Source: Sediminibacterium sp.
GTDB taxonomy: Bacteria > Bacteroidota > Bacteroidia > Chitinophagales > Chitinophagaceae
Direction of reading: 5' to 3'
NCBI RefSeq assembly: GCF_030695065.1
Contig: NZ_JAUYTR010000023.1
Coordinates: 372,001 to 436,000 of the forward strand
Length of the DNA stretch: 64,000 nucleotides
How positions within the stretch are numbered: the stretch's first letter is position 1; every line of letters starts with the position of its first letter. Shown here one piece after another: positions 45,487-55,838 of this stretch. The notes under the pieces are model-generated. The model worked only from the letters and a program-made list of their open reading frames with translations, was not told the DNA's origin and made no database searches. The position numbers were made by a program, and so were the translations under genes.

Positions 45487-48315
45487 ATGGAAAAGAAACT
45501 ATTTCTGTTAGATGCGTTGGCTTTAATATATCGAGCATATTATGCATTGATTCGGAATCCAAGAATCACATCTAAAGGAATTAATACCAATGCACAGTTT
45601 GGTTTTACTTCTACCCTCTTTGATCTTATTAATAAAGAAAAACCCACTCATTTGGCAGTGTGTTTTGATACACATGCGCCAACCGAACGTCATACAGATT
45701 TTACAGACTACAAAGCAAATAGACAAGAAGCACCTGAAGATTTGTTGTCTTCCATTCCCGACATTCAAAGAATCATACGAGGTTTTAATATTCCAGTGGT
45801 AGAATTAGATGGTTATGAGGCGGATGATATTATTGGTACTGTAGCTTGGCAAGCAGCTGATGCAGGGTATGAAGTATTTATGGTTACCCCAGATAAAGAC
45901 TATGGCCAGTTATTGGTAAAACCACATGTATATATATATAAGCCACCAGCATACGGTAATGCCGAGGAAATTGTTGATGCTGAAAAAATTTGTGCAAAAT
46001 GGGATATTGCTAAAGTAGAGCAAGTGGTAGATATGCTAGGATTAATGGGTGATGCGGTAGACAATATACCGGGAATTCCAGGAGTAGGAGAAAAAACAGC
46101 AGCTAAACTATTGAAGGAATACCATACACTAGAAGGAGTTTTAGAAAATGCAGATAAAATTAAAGGGGCACTAGGAGAAAAGGTACGAGCAGGGAAAGAG
46201 TCGGCAATTATTAGTAAAAAATTGGCCACTATTATCACCAATGTTCCCGTTGAATTTCATGAAGAAGATTATCGGCTGAAAGAATGGAATAGAGAAGAGT
46301 TGAATACGGTGTTTACAGAATTAGAATTTAAAACATTAGGTAAAAGAATTCTTGGCGAAACTTTTAATGCATTTCAATCTGCACCACAAGGTGTACAAAC
46401 CGACTTATTTGGAAATGCGGTTGAACAAAAAGCAGGGACAAACAAAACTACTATTGAAGAAGATAATAATACACCAACTTATGGGTTGGTTGCAGATAAA
46501 AACATAGAAAACACCCAACACGAATACCAATTAATAGACTCAGTAGAAGCAATTCAAAATCTGGTAAAAGAGTTGTTGACTAAAAAAGAAATATGTTTTG
46601 ATACAGAAACAACAGGTACAGATGCCAATAATGTAGAAATAGTCGGCCTGAGTTTTTCGTATGAAAATAACAAAGCCTATTATATACCATTTAGTAGTAA
46701 TCAAAAAGAAACAATAGAAAAATTAAGGCTATTTCTTCCCTTATTTGAGGATTCAAATAAATGTTGGGTAGGACAAAATATTAAATACGATTTACTGGTA
46801 TTGAAATGGTATGGTATAGAACCAAAGGGTGATTTATTTGATACCATGCTCGCTCATTATGTAATTGAGCCAGAAGGTAGACGTAGTATGGATTTACTCA
46901 GTGCTCAATATTTAGGATATGAACCCGTTTCTATTGAAACGCTTATTGGTAAAAAGGGAAAGAACCAAGGCAATATGCGTGATGTTGAAATTGATAAAAT
47001 AAAAGAATATGCTGCTGAAGATGCAGACATAACGCTGCAACTAAAACAATGCTTTGTTCCATTACTGAAAGCAAAAGAGGTAGAAAAGATTTTTTATGAA
47101 GTAGAAAATCCTTTGGTAAGGGTTTTAACAGATATGGAGTTTGAGGGCATAAAAGTAGATGAAGCTTTTTTGTTTGAATACAGCAGAGAATTAGAAATAG
47201 AGGCAAAAAAATGCGAAGAAAGTGTTTACGCCCAAGCTGGGGTAAGATTTAACTTAGCTTCTCCCAAACAATTAGGTGAAGTGCTATTTGATAAATTACA
47301 ATTAGATCCAAAAGCAAAAAAAACCAAAACGGGTCAGTATGCTACAGGAGAAGATGTTTTACTAAAATTGGCTAATCAACACAAAATAGTCGATGATATA
47401 TTAGGATTTAGAGAATTGACTAAATTAAAATCTACTTATATAGACGCTTTGCCCGAAATGATTAACAAGAAAACGGGGCGGGTACATACCTCTTATGCAC
47501 AAGCAGTAGCAGTAACGGGAAGATTGAGTAGCAATAATCCAAATCTTCAAAATATACCAATAAGAACAGCAAGAGGTAGAGAAATAAGAAAAGCTTTTGT
47601 GCCGCGAGTACCAGGAAGAATATTAATGAGTGCAGACTATTCACAAATTGAATTGAGAATTGTGGCTGCTATTAGTGGAGATCCAAATATGTGTGCGGCA
47701 TTTAAAGAAAGAAAAGATATTCATACTGCCACCGCTGCCAAAGTATATGGAGTAGAAGAAACTGCCGTTACAAAAGAAATGAGGTACAAAGCGAAAAGTG
47801 TAAATTTTGGAATCATTTATGGCCAAGGTGCTTTTGGATTAGCAGAAAATCTTGGTGTAAGTAGAGCAGAAGCAAAAGAAATAATAGAAAACTATAAAAA
47901 AGAGTTTCCATATATTCAACAATATATGGACTATCAAATCAAGTTTGCAAAAGAGCACGACTATGTACAAACATTAATGGGTAGAAAAAGATGGCTAAAA
48001 GATATACATAGTGCCAACTTTACTGTGAGGGGATTTGCTGAAAGAAACGCCATTAACTCTCCTATTCAAGGAACTGCAGCAGATATGATTAAAATGGCTA
48101 TGATCAAAATTCATGCTGAGATGAAAAAAACAAACTGGGAATCTAAAATGATTTTACAGGTGCACGATGAATTGGTTTTTGATGCAGTTGAAGCAGAGGC
48201 AGATGCTTTACAAGAATTGATCATTAATTGCATGGTTAACGCACTTCCATTACCCAACGAAGTACCGGTAGAAGCAGAAGTGGGTAGAGGTAAAAACTGG
48301 TTAGAAGCACATTAA
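45487..48315 (+). CDS. polA: DNA polymerase I
   Basis: 942 residues from ATG 45487 (MEKKLFLLDALALIYRAYYAL). Three domains: 5'-3' exonuclease (about 1-290, with DGYEADDIIGT and GIPGVGEKTAAKLL helix-hairpin-helix); an intact 3'-5' exonuclease (FDTETTGTDANN near 380, IKYDLLVLKWYG, YAAEDADITLQL), so proofreading is expected; and the polymerase with SADYSQIELRI, the O-helix YKAKSVNFGIIYGQG, and VHDELVFD. The longer frame from 45442 is rejected: it starts inside the upstream terminator. Confidence 0.97.
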   Translation: MEKKLFLLDALALIYRAYYALIRNPRITSKGINTNAQFGFTSTLFDLINKEKPTHLAVCFDTHAPTERHTDFTDYKANRQEAPEDLLSSIPDIQRIIRGFNIPVVELDGYEADDIIGTVAWQAADAGYEVFMVTPDKDYGQLLVKPHVYIYKPPAYGNAEEIVDAEKICAKWDIAKVEQVVDMLGLMGDAVDNIPGIPGVGEKTAAKLLKEYHTLEGVLENADKIKGALGEKVRAGKESAIISKKLATIITNVPVEFHEEDYRLKEWNREELNTVFTELEFKTLGKRILGETFNAFQSAPQGVQTDLFGNAVEQKAGTNKTTIEEDNNTPTYGLVADKNIENTQHEYQLIDSVEAIQNLVKELLTKKEICFDTETTGTDANNVEIVGLSFSYENNKAYYIPFSSNQKETIEKLRLFLPLFEDSNKCWVGQNIKYDLLVLKWYGIEPKGDLFDTMLAHYVIEPEGRRSMDLLSAQYLGYEPVSIETLIGKKGKNQGNMRDVEIDKIKEYAAEDADITLQLKQCFVPLLKAKEVEKIFYEVENPLVRVLTDMEFEGIKVDEAFLFEYSRELEIEAKKCEESVYAQAGVRFNLASPKQLGEVLFDKLQLDPKAKKTKTGQYATGEDVLLKLANQHKIVDDILGFRELTKLKSTYIDALPEMINKKTGRVHTSYAQAVAVTGRLSSNNPNLQNIPIRTARGREIRKAFVPRVPGRILMSADYSQIELRIVAAISGDPNMCAAFKERKDIHTATAAKVYGVEETAVTKEMRYKAKSVNFGIIYGQGAFGLAENLGVSRAEAKEIIENYKKEFPYIQQYMDYQIKFAKEHDYVQTLMGRKRWLKDIHSANFTVRGFAERNAINSPIQGTAADMIKMAMIKIHAEMKKTNWESKMILQVHDELVFDAVEAEADALQELIINCMVNALPLPNEVPVEAEVGRGKNWLEAH

Positions 48316-48324
48316 ATTGATACA

Positions 48325-49098
48325 ATGAATTGGGAATTATTTTTTAAAGCATTTGAAAAAATTGGTAGCCGCTATATTGGTACTGCGCTTATTGCCTTTT
48401 TATTGTTTTACATCATATTTAGAAAGCAATGGCTTTATCAAAAAATTCAACAACGGTTCCCTAAAACAAAAGATTATTTAAGAGAGCTCTCTTATTCATT
48501 AAGCACCATATTCATATTTAGTTTAATCGTTGTAATCTTAAACAGCCCAAGTATAGGCCCAAACACAACTAGATACAAAGAAATGGATGGAATGGGTTGG
48601 GGTTATTATTATGCAGCATTTCCACTTATGTTTATTATGCATGATTTGTATTTTTACATTATGCATCGTATTATGCACCATCCATCTGTATTTAAATACG
48701 TCCACTTAGTACATCACCAATCAACCAATCCTTCCCCCTGGGCAGCATATGCTTTTCATCCATTAGAAGCAATAATTGAACAGGGAATTGTAGTGATATT
48801 TTATTTTACTATACCTATACATATTACGCACCTAGCACTCTTTTTCTTATTCTCGATTATCTATAATGTGTATGGTCATCTTGGTTATGAGCTGTATCCT
48901 AAAGGATTTAATAAAACCTTAATTGGAAGATGGATTAACACATCAGTAAACCACAATCAGCATCATCAATACTTTAAGGGGAACTACGGATTATATACCC
49001 TTATTTGGGATCGGCTTTTTGGTACAATAAGAAAAGATTATGACCAACAGTTTGAAGAAGTGAAAAATAGAACAATTACCAAGAAAGCCGTTCTTTAA
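48325..49098 (+). CDS. Fatty-acid hydroxylase/sterol-desaturase superfamily membrane enzyme
   Basis: A 257-residue integral membrane di-iron enzyme. Spans lie near residues 18-36, 52-72, 95-115 and 150-180. The His clusters are HDLYFYIMHR with MHH, VHLVHHQS, FHPLEA, and NHNQHHQYFKGNYG, the set that binds two irons in this family. LIWDRLFGT is the usual close. Substrate could be a fatty acid, sterol-like lipid or carotenoid. It lies 9 bases after polA and may be co-transcribed. It ends 5 bases from a convergent gene. Confidence 0.9.
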   Translation: MNWELFFKAFEKIGSRYIGTALIAFLLFYIIFRKQWLYQKIQQRFPKTKDYLRELSYSLSTIFIFSLIVVILNSPSIGPNTTRYKEMDGMGWGYYYAAFPLMFIMHDLYFYIMHRIMHHPSVFKYVHLVHHQSTNPSPWAAYAFHPLEAIIEQGIVVIFYFTIPIHITHLALFFLFSIIYNVYGHLGYELYPKGFNKTLIGRWINTSVNHNQHHQYFKGNYGLYTLIWDRLFGTIRKDYDQQFEEVKNRTITKKAVL

Positions 49099-49103
49099 AT
49101 TAT

Positions 49104-49607
49104 TTATTTCTTTTTATACAAAGGTACAGTACTACATGGTTCTCCATACATTATACTCTTTGCAAAAGGCTTTAATATACTAGTTATTTTAACATATGCA
49201 GAAGCGGGAACAGGGTCTTCTCCACATCCCTTTACCACTATTCTTTGATCGGTATAATCAACACCTTGAATAAGGTCTAGCGCGCTTAATAATAACTGTT
49301 CTTTTACATAAGCTTCAGTACCAAAATATACCCCTTTTACAAGTGGTGTTAAATAAACAGTAACCAACATATTCGCCCACATTGGTATAATAGCATCTGC
49401 GCTACACGTTAAAGCAACATAACTATCCCTATATTTTTCCCAATCGGTTGTAAGTAAAGCGGCTCTAAAATCTTTTTCTTTTAGAATTAATTCCATAAAT
49501 AAATAATCTTTTAAATCAAAGACCATTATTTTTTCCTTTGGAAAAAAAGCCTCTAAATCTAGGCTAATGATTCCACTTTCGGCTACTTTATTAACAATAG
49601 GTTCCAT
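49104..49607 (-). CDS. DUF2480-family protein
   Basis: A 167-residue cytoplasmic protein I recognise as DUF2480, found in Bacteroidota. Family features are EPIVNKVAESGIISLDLE at the start, LKDYLFMELILKEKDFR, LTCSADAIIPMWANML and KGCGEDPVPASAYVKI. The conserved Cys residues (TCSAD, KGCGED) and charged pockets hint at metal or cofactor binding, but no function is known to me. It lies downstream of the PpiD-like gene on the same strand but beyond a terminator, so it likely has its own promoter. Confidence 0.82.
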   Translation of the reverse strand: MEPIVNKVAESGIISLDLEAFFPKEKIMVFDLKDYLFMELILKEKDFRAALLTTDWEKYRDSYVALTCSADAIIPMWANMLVTVYLTPLVKGVYFGTEAYVKEQLLLSALDLIQGVDYTDQRIVVKGCGEDPVPASAYVKITSILKPFAKSIMYGEPCSTVPLYKKK

Positions 49608-49658
49608 AATTAGATGTAAAATTAGCTAATTGGACAGATCAAATTTTACGATACACGC

Positions 49659-49689
49659 AAAAAAAAGCCCACTTTATTAAAAGTGGGCT
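49659..49689 (-). terminator. Terminator of the PpiD-like gene
   Basis: Minus-strand stem AGCCCACTTT / AAAGTGGGCT (10 bp, 4-base loop) followed by T7. It lies 24 bases past the stop. Confidence 0.92.
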
Positions 49690-49712
49690 ATAATTCGAAT
49701 TTATTAACAATA

Positions 49713-51803
49713 CTAATAAAAACTAAAACGGTAATCTTTAACAGTTGCAGCTTTTCTTAAAGCTTCAATACTTCTGTAAATAGCCATTTTTCTATTTTGT
49801 ATTAATGCTTGCTTAACTGTTTCAGGTAAAGCGTCGGCGGCTTTGGCGGCTATAGTTTCACCCTTTACTGCAAAAACGCCTGAATTACCAGCAATTAAAG
49901 AAGAGGCTTTTCCTTGTATAACTTTATTAAATGCAGCACCAACAATTTTTGGTTCATTACCAACACCATTAATGAATCCAGAACCAAAACTTAAACTATC
50001 GGCTCTTAATATTGAAGAGCCAGAAGATTTAGCAATTTCCTCTAAACTACTTCCCTTCATTTTAGAATCAATGATAATTTTAGCTTTTTTATCATTTCTT
50101 ATTAACCCTTCTACCAATGGTCTTGCTTCAGCAGCACCCATAAGTCCTGCTTTATTAATATTGGTAACCATCGCAACTATAATTTGATCGCCTACTTCTG
50201 TAGGATCAGATACGGCACCCTCTTTGTTTTCATAAATCCATCTAACTAAAGAACGAGTGTTAGCCATAGTACCAACAGTAAAATCATTTTGCTTAATTTC
50301 AGTTGCAGATAAAATTGGTTTAGCCAATTTTGCAGCATTATCATTAAACTCTTTAGTTCCTTTAGCACCTGATGCAAAAGTAGCAGCAGCAGTATTAGCT
50401 TCATTCATTGTTTCATTACTACTAATGATTGGTTTAGCCAGATAAGCTATTTTATATGCAGGAGCTCTGTTTTTTTGACCCAATATTTCAATATAGTGGT
50501 AACCAAAATCTGTTTTAACAACACCCTTTGCCCCTACTTGATTATCGAAAGCAAAATCATTAAATGGAATTACCATTTGACCTTGTGGAAAATAATCATA
50601 CACTCCCCCTTTCTCTTTACTACCACCATCATCAGAATATTTTGAAACCATTGCATTAAAGTCTGCACCATTTTTAATAGCAGTTTGAATACTATCTACT
50701 AATTTTTTACCAGTAGAATCATCTCTAACTTGTTGACCACTTTGAGGATCATTAGTGCCAATTAAAATATGTCTTACAGTAACACTGTCTGGCCATTGTT
50801 TAATACCAACCATTTTGGCAATTACATAATTATTACCATCTACATAAGGTCCAAATAAACCACCAATGGGTAAACGAATAATAGAGTCTTTGTTCGTTAC
50901 TTGAATTCTAGAACCACCAAAATAGCTATTATAAAAAGCCAATTCGGTTCCAACTTTTCCTAGAAAAGCAGCAGCGTCTGAAGAAGCAGCAAATTCAGCT
51001 TTCAAATCATTAATTTGAGCTAGCGTTGCAGCCGAATCAGCAGAAGTAGGTGCTGCACTAAAAGTTACATATGCAATTGAGCGTGTTTCTTCTTCTTTTT
51101 TGAATTCATTACTATGCTTCTTAACATATTTATTAATATCTGCTTCTGAAACTTTAACGCTTGAATCTGGTAAAGCAACATAAGGATAATAAACATAAGA
51201 TGCAGATGCAACCGCATTGTTATCTGCTTGTTGTTTCTCTACCATCCATTTTGGAACATAAACAGACTGTATTAATAGGTTTTGATATTTATTGCGCAAA
51301 CTATTTTGAATAGTTGGCTCAATGTATCCAGAATTAATCATCTTAATTTGCTCTGCGTTCTTACTCTTTTTAATTTGTGCAAATGCTCTTTTAGCATCAT
51401 CCACTTTAAATTCTCCGGTTTTTGGATCGGTGAATTCTTGACGCAAAGGAGAATTTTCGCCAAATAAAATGTCGTTTAATTCTTTGGCAGAAACAGTAAG
51501 ACCCAACTTGTCAAATTCTTGGTTCAATACTATATTATCTACTTCCATATTGTAGACAGTACCAATTAATTGATCGCGGGTTGCACCTTGTCCCGCATAC
51601 ATGGCTTCTTGAGATTTTAAACGCTCTTCAAAAGCACCACGCTCAATAGAAGTACCATTAACTTTTGCAATAACAGAACTGTTAGAAAAAGCAGATCCAC
51701 CACGTCCAGCACCATCCTGCAGAATAAAGGCAATCAATGCAACAGCAATGATTACAAAAATAATCCAGGTGCCACGGTCTCGAATAGTTTGAATTACAGA
51801 CAT
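49713..51803 (-). CDS. PpiD-like peptidyl-prolyl isomerase, inner-membrane anchored
   Basis: A 696-residue periplasmic folding factor with one N-terminal span (IIFVIIAVALIAFIL, about 13-28) and a SurA/PpiD-type chaperone region (SSVIAKVNGTSIERGAFEERL). The parvulin PPIase domain lies near residues 340-445 (VRHILIGTNDPQSG, SDDGGSKEKGG, YFPQGQMVIPFNDFAF, VVKTDFGYHYIEI). It helps fold outer-membrane proteins such as the SusC-type barrels above. Second parvulin-like repeats after 480 look degenerate. It is transcribed leftwards from the non-coding gap. Confidence 0.9.
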   Translation of the reverse strand: MSVIQTIRDRGTWIIFVIIAVALIAFILQDGAGRGGSAFSNSSVIAKVNGTSIERGAFEERLKSQEAMYAGQGATRDQLIGTVYNMEVDNIVLNQEFDKLGLTVSAKELNDILFGENSPLRQEFTDPKTGEFKVDDAKRAFAQIKKSKNAEQIKMINSGYIEPTIQNSLRNKYQNLLIQSVYVPKWMVEKQQADNNAVASASYVYYPYVALPDSSVKVSEADINKYVKKHSNEFKKEEETRSIAYVTFSAAPTSADSAATLAQINDLKAEFAASSDAAAFLGKVGTELAFYNSYFGGSRIQVTNKDSIIRLPIGGLFGPYVDGNNYVIAKMVGIKQWPDSVTVRHILIGTNDPQSGQQVRDDSTGKKLVDSIQTAIKNGADFNAMVSKYSDDGGSKEKGGVYDYFPQGQMVIPFNDFAFDNQVGAKGVVKTDFGYHYIEILGQKNRAPAYKIAYLAKPIISSNETMNEANTAAATFASGAKGTKEFNDNAAKLAKPILSATEIKQNDFTVGTMANTRSLVRWIYENKEGAVSDPTEVGDQIIVAMVTNINKAGLMGAAEARPLVEGLIRNDKKAKIIIDSKMKGSSLEEIAKSSGSSILRADSLSFGSGFINGVGNEPKIVGAAFNKVIQGKASSLIAGNSGVFAVKGETIAAKAADALPETVKQALIQNRKMAIYRSIEALRKAATVKDYRFSFY

Positions 51804-51849
51804 AATTAATAATTAATATATAATTTATCCCGCTTCATATACGGGGAGG

Positions 51850-51857
51850 CAAAAATA
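51850..51857 (-). promoter_or_regulatory. Promoter -7 box of the PpiD-like gene
   Basis: TATTTTTG on the minus strand matches TAnnTTTG exactly, 46 bases before the ATG. No -33 box was identified. Confidence 0.5.
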
Positions 51858-52280
51858 AGGGAAAAACAGGTAGAATAAGTTGTGGAAAAATATGCACATT
51901 ATTCTGTTGGTAACCCTAATATTCAGGGGAAAAATCATGTTTTGGCCTAAATTTTTGTGGAAACAAAAAGAATAAATCAAGCTAAAAATGTAAAAAAGGG
52001 GTTAATTATAAAAAATCCTATCAACTTATGCTTGTTAATTAACAGTGCAAGAAAAGTGAATTGATAAAATAGCATACTGTGAATTCAATTATACAGCTCT
52101 GTTAATAAACAAGGATATACTACTAAAAACAATTAAAACACTGTTTAAAAAAAAGTGAATAATGGTGGATAAACTAAGTAAGGTTAACTTTGCACTATGT
52201 GGGTAACTAAGTTATCCCGATATACACACGCATAATAGTAGTAGTTGATTTTATATAAATAATTATTAAATATTATTACT
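51858..52280. other. Non-coding AT-rich gap: candidate replication origin
   Basis: The 477 bases between the PpiD-like gene and nadA are the only gap over 300 bases. No gene or RNA was recognised in it. It holds several one-mismatch matches to the DnaA box TTATNCACA: TGTGGAAAA (51881-51889, minus) beside ATATGCACA (51890-51898, plus); GGTGGATAA (52164-52172, minus); TGTGGGTAA (52198-52206, minus); ATATACACA (52220-52228, plus). TGTGGAAAC (51956-51964) is weaker. Between them lies a long A/T-rich stretch that could unwind. Genes leave it in both directions. An origin is a hypothesis only; a regulatory region is the alternative. Confidence 0.4.
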
Positions 52281-53291
52281 TTGGATATTAACATAGCAAA
52301 AGCAGAATTAGTAAAAAACGGTTTTTTAGATTTGGAAATTGATCCGGAATTAGATCTCTTTGCTGAGATACAAAAACTAAAAAAAGAAAAAAATGCCGTT
52401 TTACTTGCCCATTATTACCAAGAAACTGATATTCAAGATGTGGCAGATTATATTGGGGATAGTTTGGGTCTTGCACAACAAGCTAAACAAACAACAGCCG
52501 ATACCATTGTTTTTGCAGGAGTTCACTTTATGGCGGAAACCGCAAAAATTTTAAATCCATCCAAAAAAGTTTTATTACCAGACCTAAAAGCAGGTTGTTC
52601 TTTAGCAGACAGTGCCCCTACTGCTTTATTTAAAGCATTTAAAGAAAAACATCCGAATCATATTGTTGTTTCTTATATCAATTGCACCGCAGATATAAAG
52701 GCCTTAAGTGACATAATTTGTACCAGTGGAAATGCAGAAAAAATTATTGAAAGCATTCCACTAGATCAGCCAATTTTATTTGCTCCTGATAAAAATTTGG
52801 GTGCATACTTAAGTAAAAAGACTGGTAGAGAAATGTTACTTTGGAATGGTGCATGTATGGTTCATGAAATTTTTAGTTTAGAGAAAATTGTTAAACTAAA
52901 AATTAGACATCCAAAAGCAAAATTAATTGCACACCCGGAATGCGAAGAAGCTATTTTAAATATTGCTGATTACATTGGCAGTACTACCCAATTATTAAAA
53001 TACACACAAACAGACAATACATCCGAATATATAGTTGCAACTGAAACAGGTATTTTACACCAAATGCAATTAAATAATCCAACAAAAACATTTATTCCTG
53101 CACCTCCAGAAAACAATTGTGCTTGTAATGATTGTCCTTATATGAAACTAAATACTTTAGAGAAAATATACCTCTGCATGAAGTATGAATTACCTGAAAT
53201 ATTAATGGATGAAGAATTAAGGCTACAAGCTTTAAAACCAATGGAAAGAATGATGGATATCAGTAGAGCTGCCGGGTTAATAGGCGGTTAA
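52281..53291 (+). CDS. nadA: Quinolinate synthase A
   Basis: [4Fe-4S] enzyme that condenses iminoaspartate and dihydroxyacetone phosphate to quinolinate in NAD synthesis. 336 residues. [22 protein letters not shown] is the family start; the three cluster Cys lie in [22 protein letters not shown] and [29 protein letters not shown] is also diagnostic. The start is TTG at 52281; no nearby ATG exists. nadD is in the same window, but nadB and nadC are not. Confidence 0.96.
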   Translation: MDINIAKAELVKNGFLDLEIDPELDLFAEIQKLKKEKNAVLLAHYYQETDIQDVADYIGDSLGLAQQAKQTTADTIVFAGVHFMAETAKILNPSKKVLLPDLKAGCSLADSAPTALFKAFKEKHPNHIVVSYINCTADIKALSDIICTSGNAEKIIESIPLDQPILFAPDKNLGAYLSKKTGREMLLWNGACMVHEIFSLEKIVKLKIRHPKAKLIAHPECEEAILNIADYIGSTTQLLKYTQTDNTSEYIVATETGILHQMQLNNPTKTFIPAPPENNCACNDCPYMKLNTLEKIYLCMKYELPEILMDEELRLQALKPMERMMDISRAAGLIGG

Positions 53292-53368
53292 AAGCCAATT
53301 TATTTCTTTTAACAAAGCTTTCTATTTTAAGGATAAACTTTTAAACGAAAAAGGTATCTAAGCCAAAA

Positions 53369-54550
53369 ATGGCTAATATGATAAAGAATGTTTTTTTAAG
53401 TTTACTGGTAACTCTTGCAATAATTGCCTGTAATAAAAGTGATGAAACAGTAGTTACTCCAACAATTACTTCAACAGATAATCCTATTATTTCGGCCGCA
53501 CTAAATTTACCAACAGTACCCTTTGATTATGTTAACTTAAATTTACCAGCGTACTTTTTTGTAAATGCTGGAGGCGGTGCACCTACATCTGTAAATGGTA
53601 TTGATAATACACCAGCTTCAAATACACTAACAAATAATGGTGCTACATTAGGAAGGGTTTTGTTTTATGATAAAAGTTTAAGTGTAAACAAAACCATTTC
53701 TTGCGCAAGTTGCCATAATTCTTCTTTTGGGTTTAGTGATACTGCAGTATTAAGTAATGGTTTTGCAGGAGGAAAAACAGGTAGGCATTCTATGAGTTTA
53801 ATTAATGCCAAGTTTTATCAACGTGGTAGGTTCTTTTGGGATGAGCGTGCTGCTACTTTAGAAGAACAAGTATTAATGCCATTTCAAGACCAAACAGAAA
53901 TGGGTATGACAATTCCAACCTTACTTCAACGAGTTAGAGAACAAGCATTTTATGCCCCTTTAATGCAAAATGCTTTCGGAGATACTGCTATAAGTAGTAA
54001 TAGAATTGCATTGGCCCTTGCTCAGTTTGTTAGAAGTATAGTAAGTAGTAATAGTAAATACGATGCAGGAAGAGCTCAAGCCAATAACCCTGTTGCTAAT
54101 TTTGCCAATTTTACTGCAGAAGAAAATGAAGGGAAAAGAATATTTATCACCCCTGTTCAAAATGGAGGAGCAGGCTGTTTTGGATGTCATACTACAGAAG
54201 CTTTTGTTTCTGCTAATAATGGACCTCGTAATAATGGATTAGACCTTAATACAACCACCGATAATGGTGCAGGTAGAGGAGAATTTAAAACACATACTTT
54301 ACGCAATATTGAACTTACAGCACCTTATATGCACGATGGCAGGTTTAAGACTTTAGAAGAAGTAGTTGAACATTATAATAGCGGGGTAAAAGCACATCCA
54401 AACTTAGATAATGCACTAAAACAACCCAATGGTTCCCCTATCCGATTGAATTTAACTAATGCACAAAAAGCTGCACTGGTTGCATTTATGAAAACATTGA
54501 CAGATCCTACTATTGCAACCAATACAAAATGGAGCAATCCTTTTAAATAA
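53369..54550 (+). CDS. Di-haem cytochrome c peroxidase-like lipoprotein
   Basis: A 393-residue exported protein of the CcpA/MauG family. The lipobox LAIIAC puts the lipidated Cys at residue 21. Two c-type haem sites are CASCH (112-116) and CFGCH (270-274). NPVANFANFTAEENEGKRIF and RNIELTAPYMHDGRFKTLEEVVEHYN are typical of the second domain. It would reduce H2O2 in the periplasm using a soluble electron donor, or act on another substrate as MauG does. It stands between nadA and a dipeptidase with gaps of 77 and 94 bases, so it is probably monocistronic. Confidence 0.93.
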   Translation: MANMIKNVFLSLLVTLAIIACNKSDETVVTPTITSTDNPIISAALNLPTVPFDYVNLNLPAYFFVNAGGGAPTSVNGIDNTPASNTLTNNGATLGRVLFYDKSLSVNKTISCASCHNSSFGFSDTAVLSNGFAGGKTGRHSMSLINAKFYQRGRFFWDERAATLEEQVLMPFQDQTEMGMTIPTLLQRVREQAFYAPLMQNAFGDTAISSNRIALALAQFVRSIVSSNSKYDAGRAQANNPVANFANFTAEENEGKRIFITPVQNGGAGCFGCHTTEAFVSANNGPRNNGLDLNTTTDNGAGRGEFKTHTLRNIELTAPYMHDGRFKTLEEVVEHYNSGVKAHPNLDNALKQPNGSPIRLNLTNAQKAALVAFMKTLTDPTIATNTKWSNPFK

Positions 54551-54644
54551 GTATTATTTTATAATATGAATTGCTTGTTCATCCATTCAAAAATTATTTA
54601 GTTGCTAACAGCACAATTTTTTTAGCTTTAGCCAAAGCTATCAA

Positions 54645-55817
54645 ATGAAGTACTTTATTGTTGCACTAATATGTTGTTGTTCTGTTGCTCAAGCACAGTC
54701 GTATAAAAAAGTACATCGAAAAGCAATCATGGCAGATTCACACAATGATTTGCTTACCGCTTCTATTGAAAAAAATGTATTAATAGACCAAGACCTAAAA
54801 GGAAAAACACATTCCGATTTAAATAGGTTTAAAGAAGCCGGTGTTGATGTTCAACTTTTTAGTGTTTGGTGTGATGGCGATAAACTTCAACCTTACTCTT
54901 GGGCTAATAGAGAAATAGATACACTCTATGCTGTAGCAAAACGAAATCCAAAAAAAATTGAAATTGTAGAAACGTATGATGCTTTAAAAAAAGCAGTGCG
55001 TAAAAATAAACTGGCTGCCATGTTTGGAGTAGAAGGTGGTCATATGATTGAAGATGATATAAATAAAATAGACTTATTGTATAATAGAGGTGTTCGTTAT
55101 ATGACACTTACCTGGAATAATTCTACCAGCTGGGCAAGTTCTGCAATGGATGAAACAAAATTAAAAAACGATCCTACTGCAAAATTGGGATTGAATGATT
55201 TTGGTAAACAAGTGGTACAACGAATGAACCAATTGGGAATGATGGTAGATTTGAGTCATGTGGGCGAAAAAACATTTTGGGACGCTATACAAACAACCAC
55301 AAAACCCGTTTTAGTTTCTCACAGCAATGCTTATACTCTTTGTCCGGTTTTTAGGAATTTAAAAGACGATCAAATTGATGCTGTTGGAAAAAATGGTGGT
55401 GTTATTCAATTAAATTTTTATTCCGCATTTATAGACAGCTCATTCAAAAACAGAGAAAAAGTTTTTTTACAAAACAAACAAGCCGAAATAAAAGAATTGA
55501 TTGCAAACGGAATGCAGAAAGAATATGCACAAGCAATTGTAGTAGAAAAATACAAAGAAGAATCGTTGGCTATTCAGCCCCAAATGAGCATGCTATTAGA
55601 TCACTTAGATTATATAGTGAATAGAATTGGGGTAGATCATGTGGGCATGGGCTCCGATTTTGATGGCATTAGTGCTAGCCCACGAGAATTAACAGATGTA
55701 ACTAGCTATCCTTTAATTACAAAGGCTTTATTAGAAAAAGGATACAGCAAAAAAGACGTAACTAAAATAATGGGCGGAAATTTATTAAGAGTAATGAAAG
55801 CCCAAGAAACAAAATAA
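54645..55817 (+). CDS. Membrane dipeptidase (peptidase family M19)
   Basis: A 390-residue exported zinc dipeptidase with signal peptide ending VAQAQ (residue 18). Metal ligands are visible in ADSHNDLL (His and Asp), the bridging Glu in VEGGHMIEDD, VDLSHVGEKTF and VLVSHSNAY His residues, and the Asp in GMGSDFDGIS. It cleaves dipeptides, possibly Cys-Gly or D-amino-acid forms. It is followed 21 bases later by a gamma-glutamyltransferase-like gene, a pairing that suits breakdown of gamma-glutamyl peptides such as glutathione. A perfect AGCTTT-AGCC-AAAGCT palindrome (54624-54639) lies just upstream. Confidence 0.93.
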   Translation: MKYFIVALICCCSVAQAQSYKKVHRKAIMADSHNDLLTASIEKNVLIDQDLKGKTHSDLNRFKEAGVDVQLFSVWCDGDKLQPYSWANREIDTLYAVAKRNPKKIEIVETYDALKKAVRKNKLAAMFGVEGGHMIEDDINKIDLLYNRGVRYMTLTWNNSTSWASSAMDETKLKNDPTAKLGLNDFGKQVVQRMNQLGMMVDLSHVGEKTFWDAIQTTTKPVLVSHSNAYTLCPVFRNLKDDQIDAVGKNGGVIQLNFYSAFIDSSFKNREKVFLQNKQAEIKELIANGMQKEYAQAIVVEKYKEESLAIQPQMSMLLDHLDYIVNRIGVDHVGMGSDFDGISASPRELTDVTSYPLITKALLEKGYSKKDVTKIMGGNLLRVMKAQETK

Positions 55818-55838
55818 AACCCCAATCAACTATCTTTT

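Noticed and set aside
54624..54639. AGCTTT-AGCC-AAAGCT palindrome before the dipeptidase
   Set aside because: Single short copy in AT-rich DNA overlapping a -7-like TAGCTTTA; could be chance, so no separate feature.
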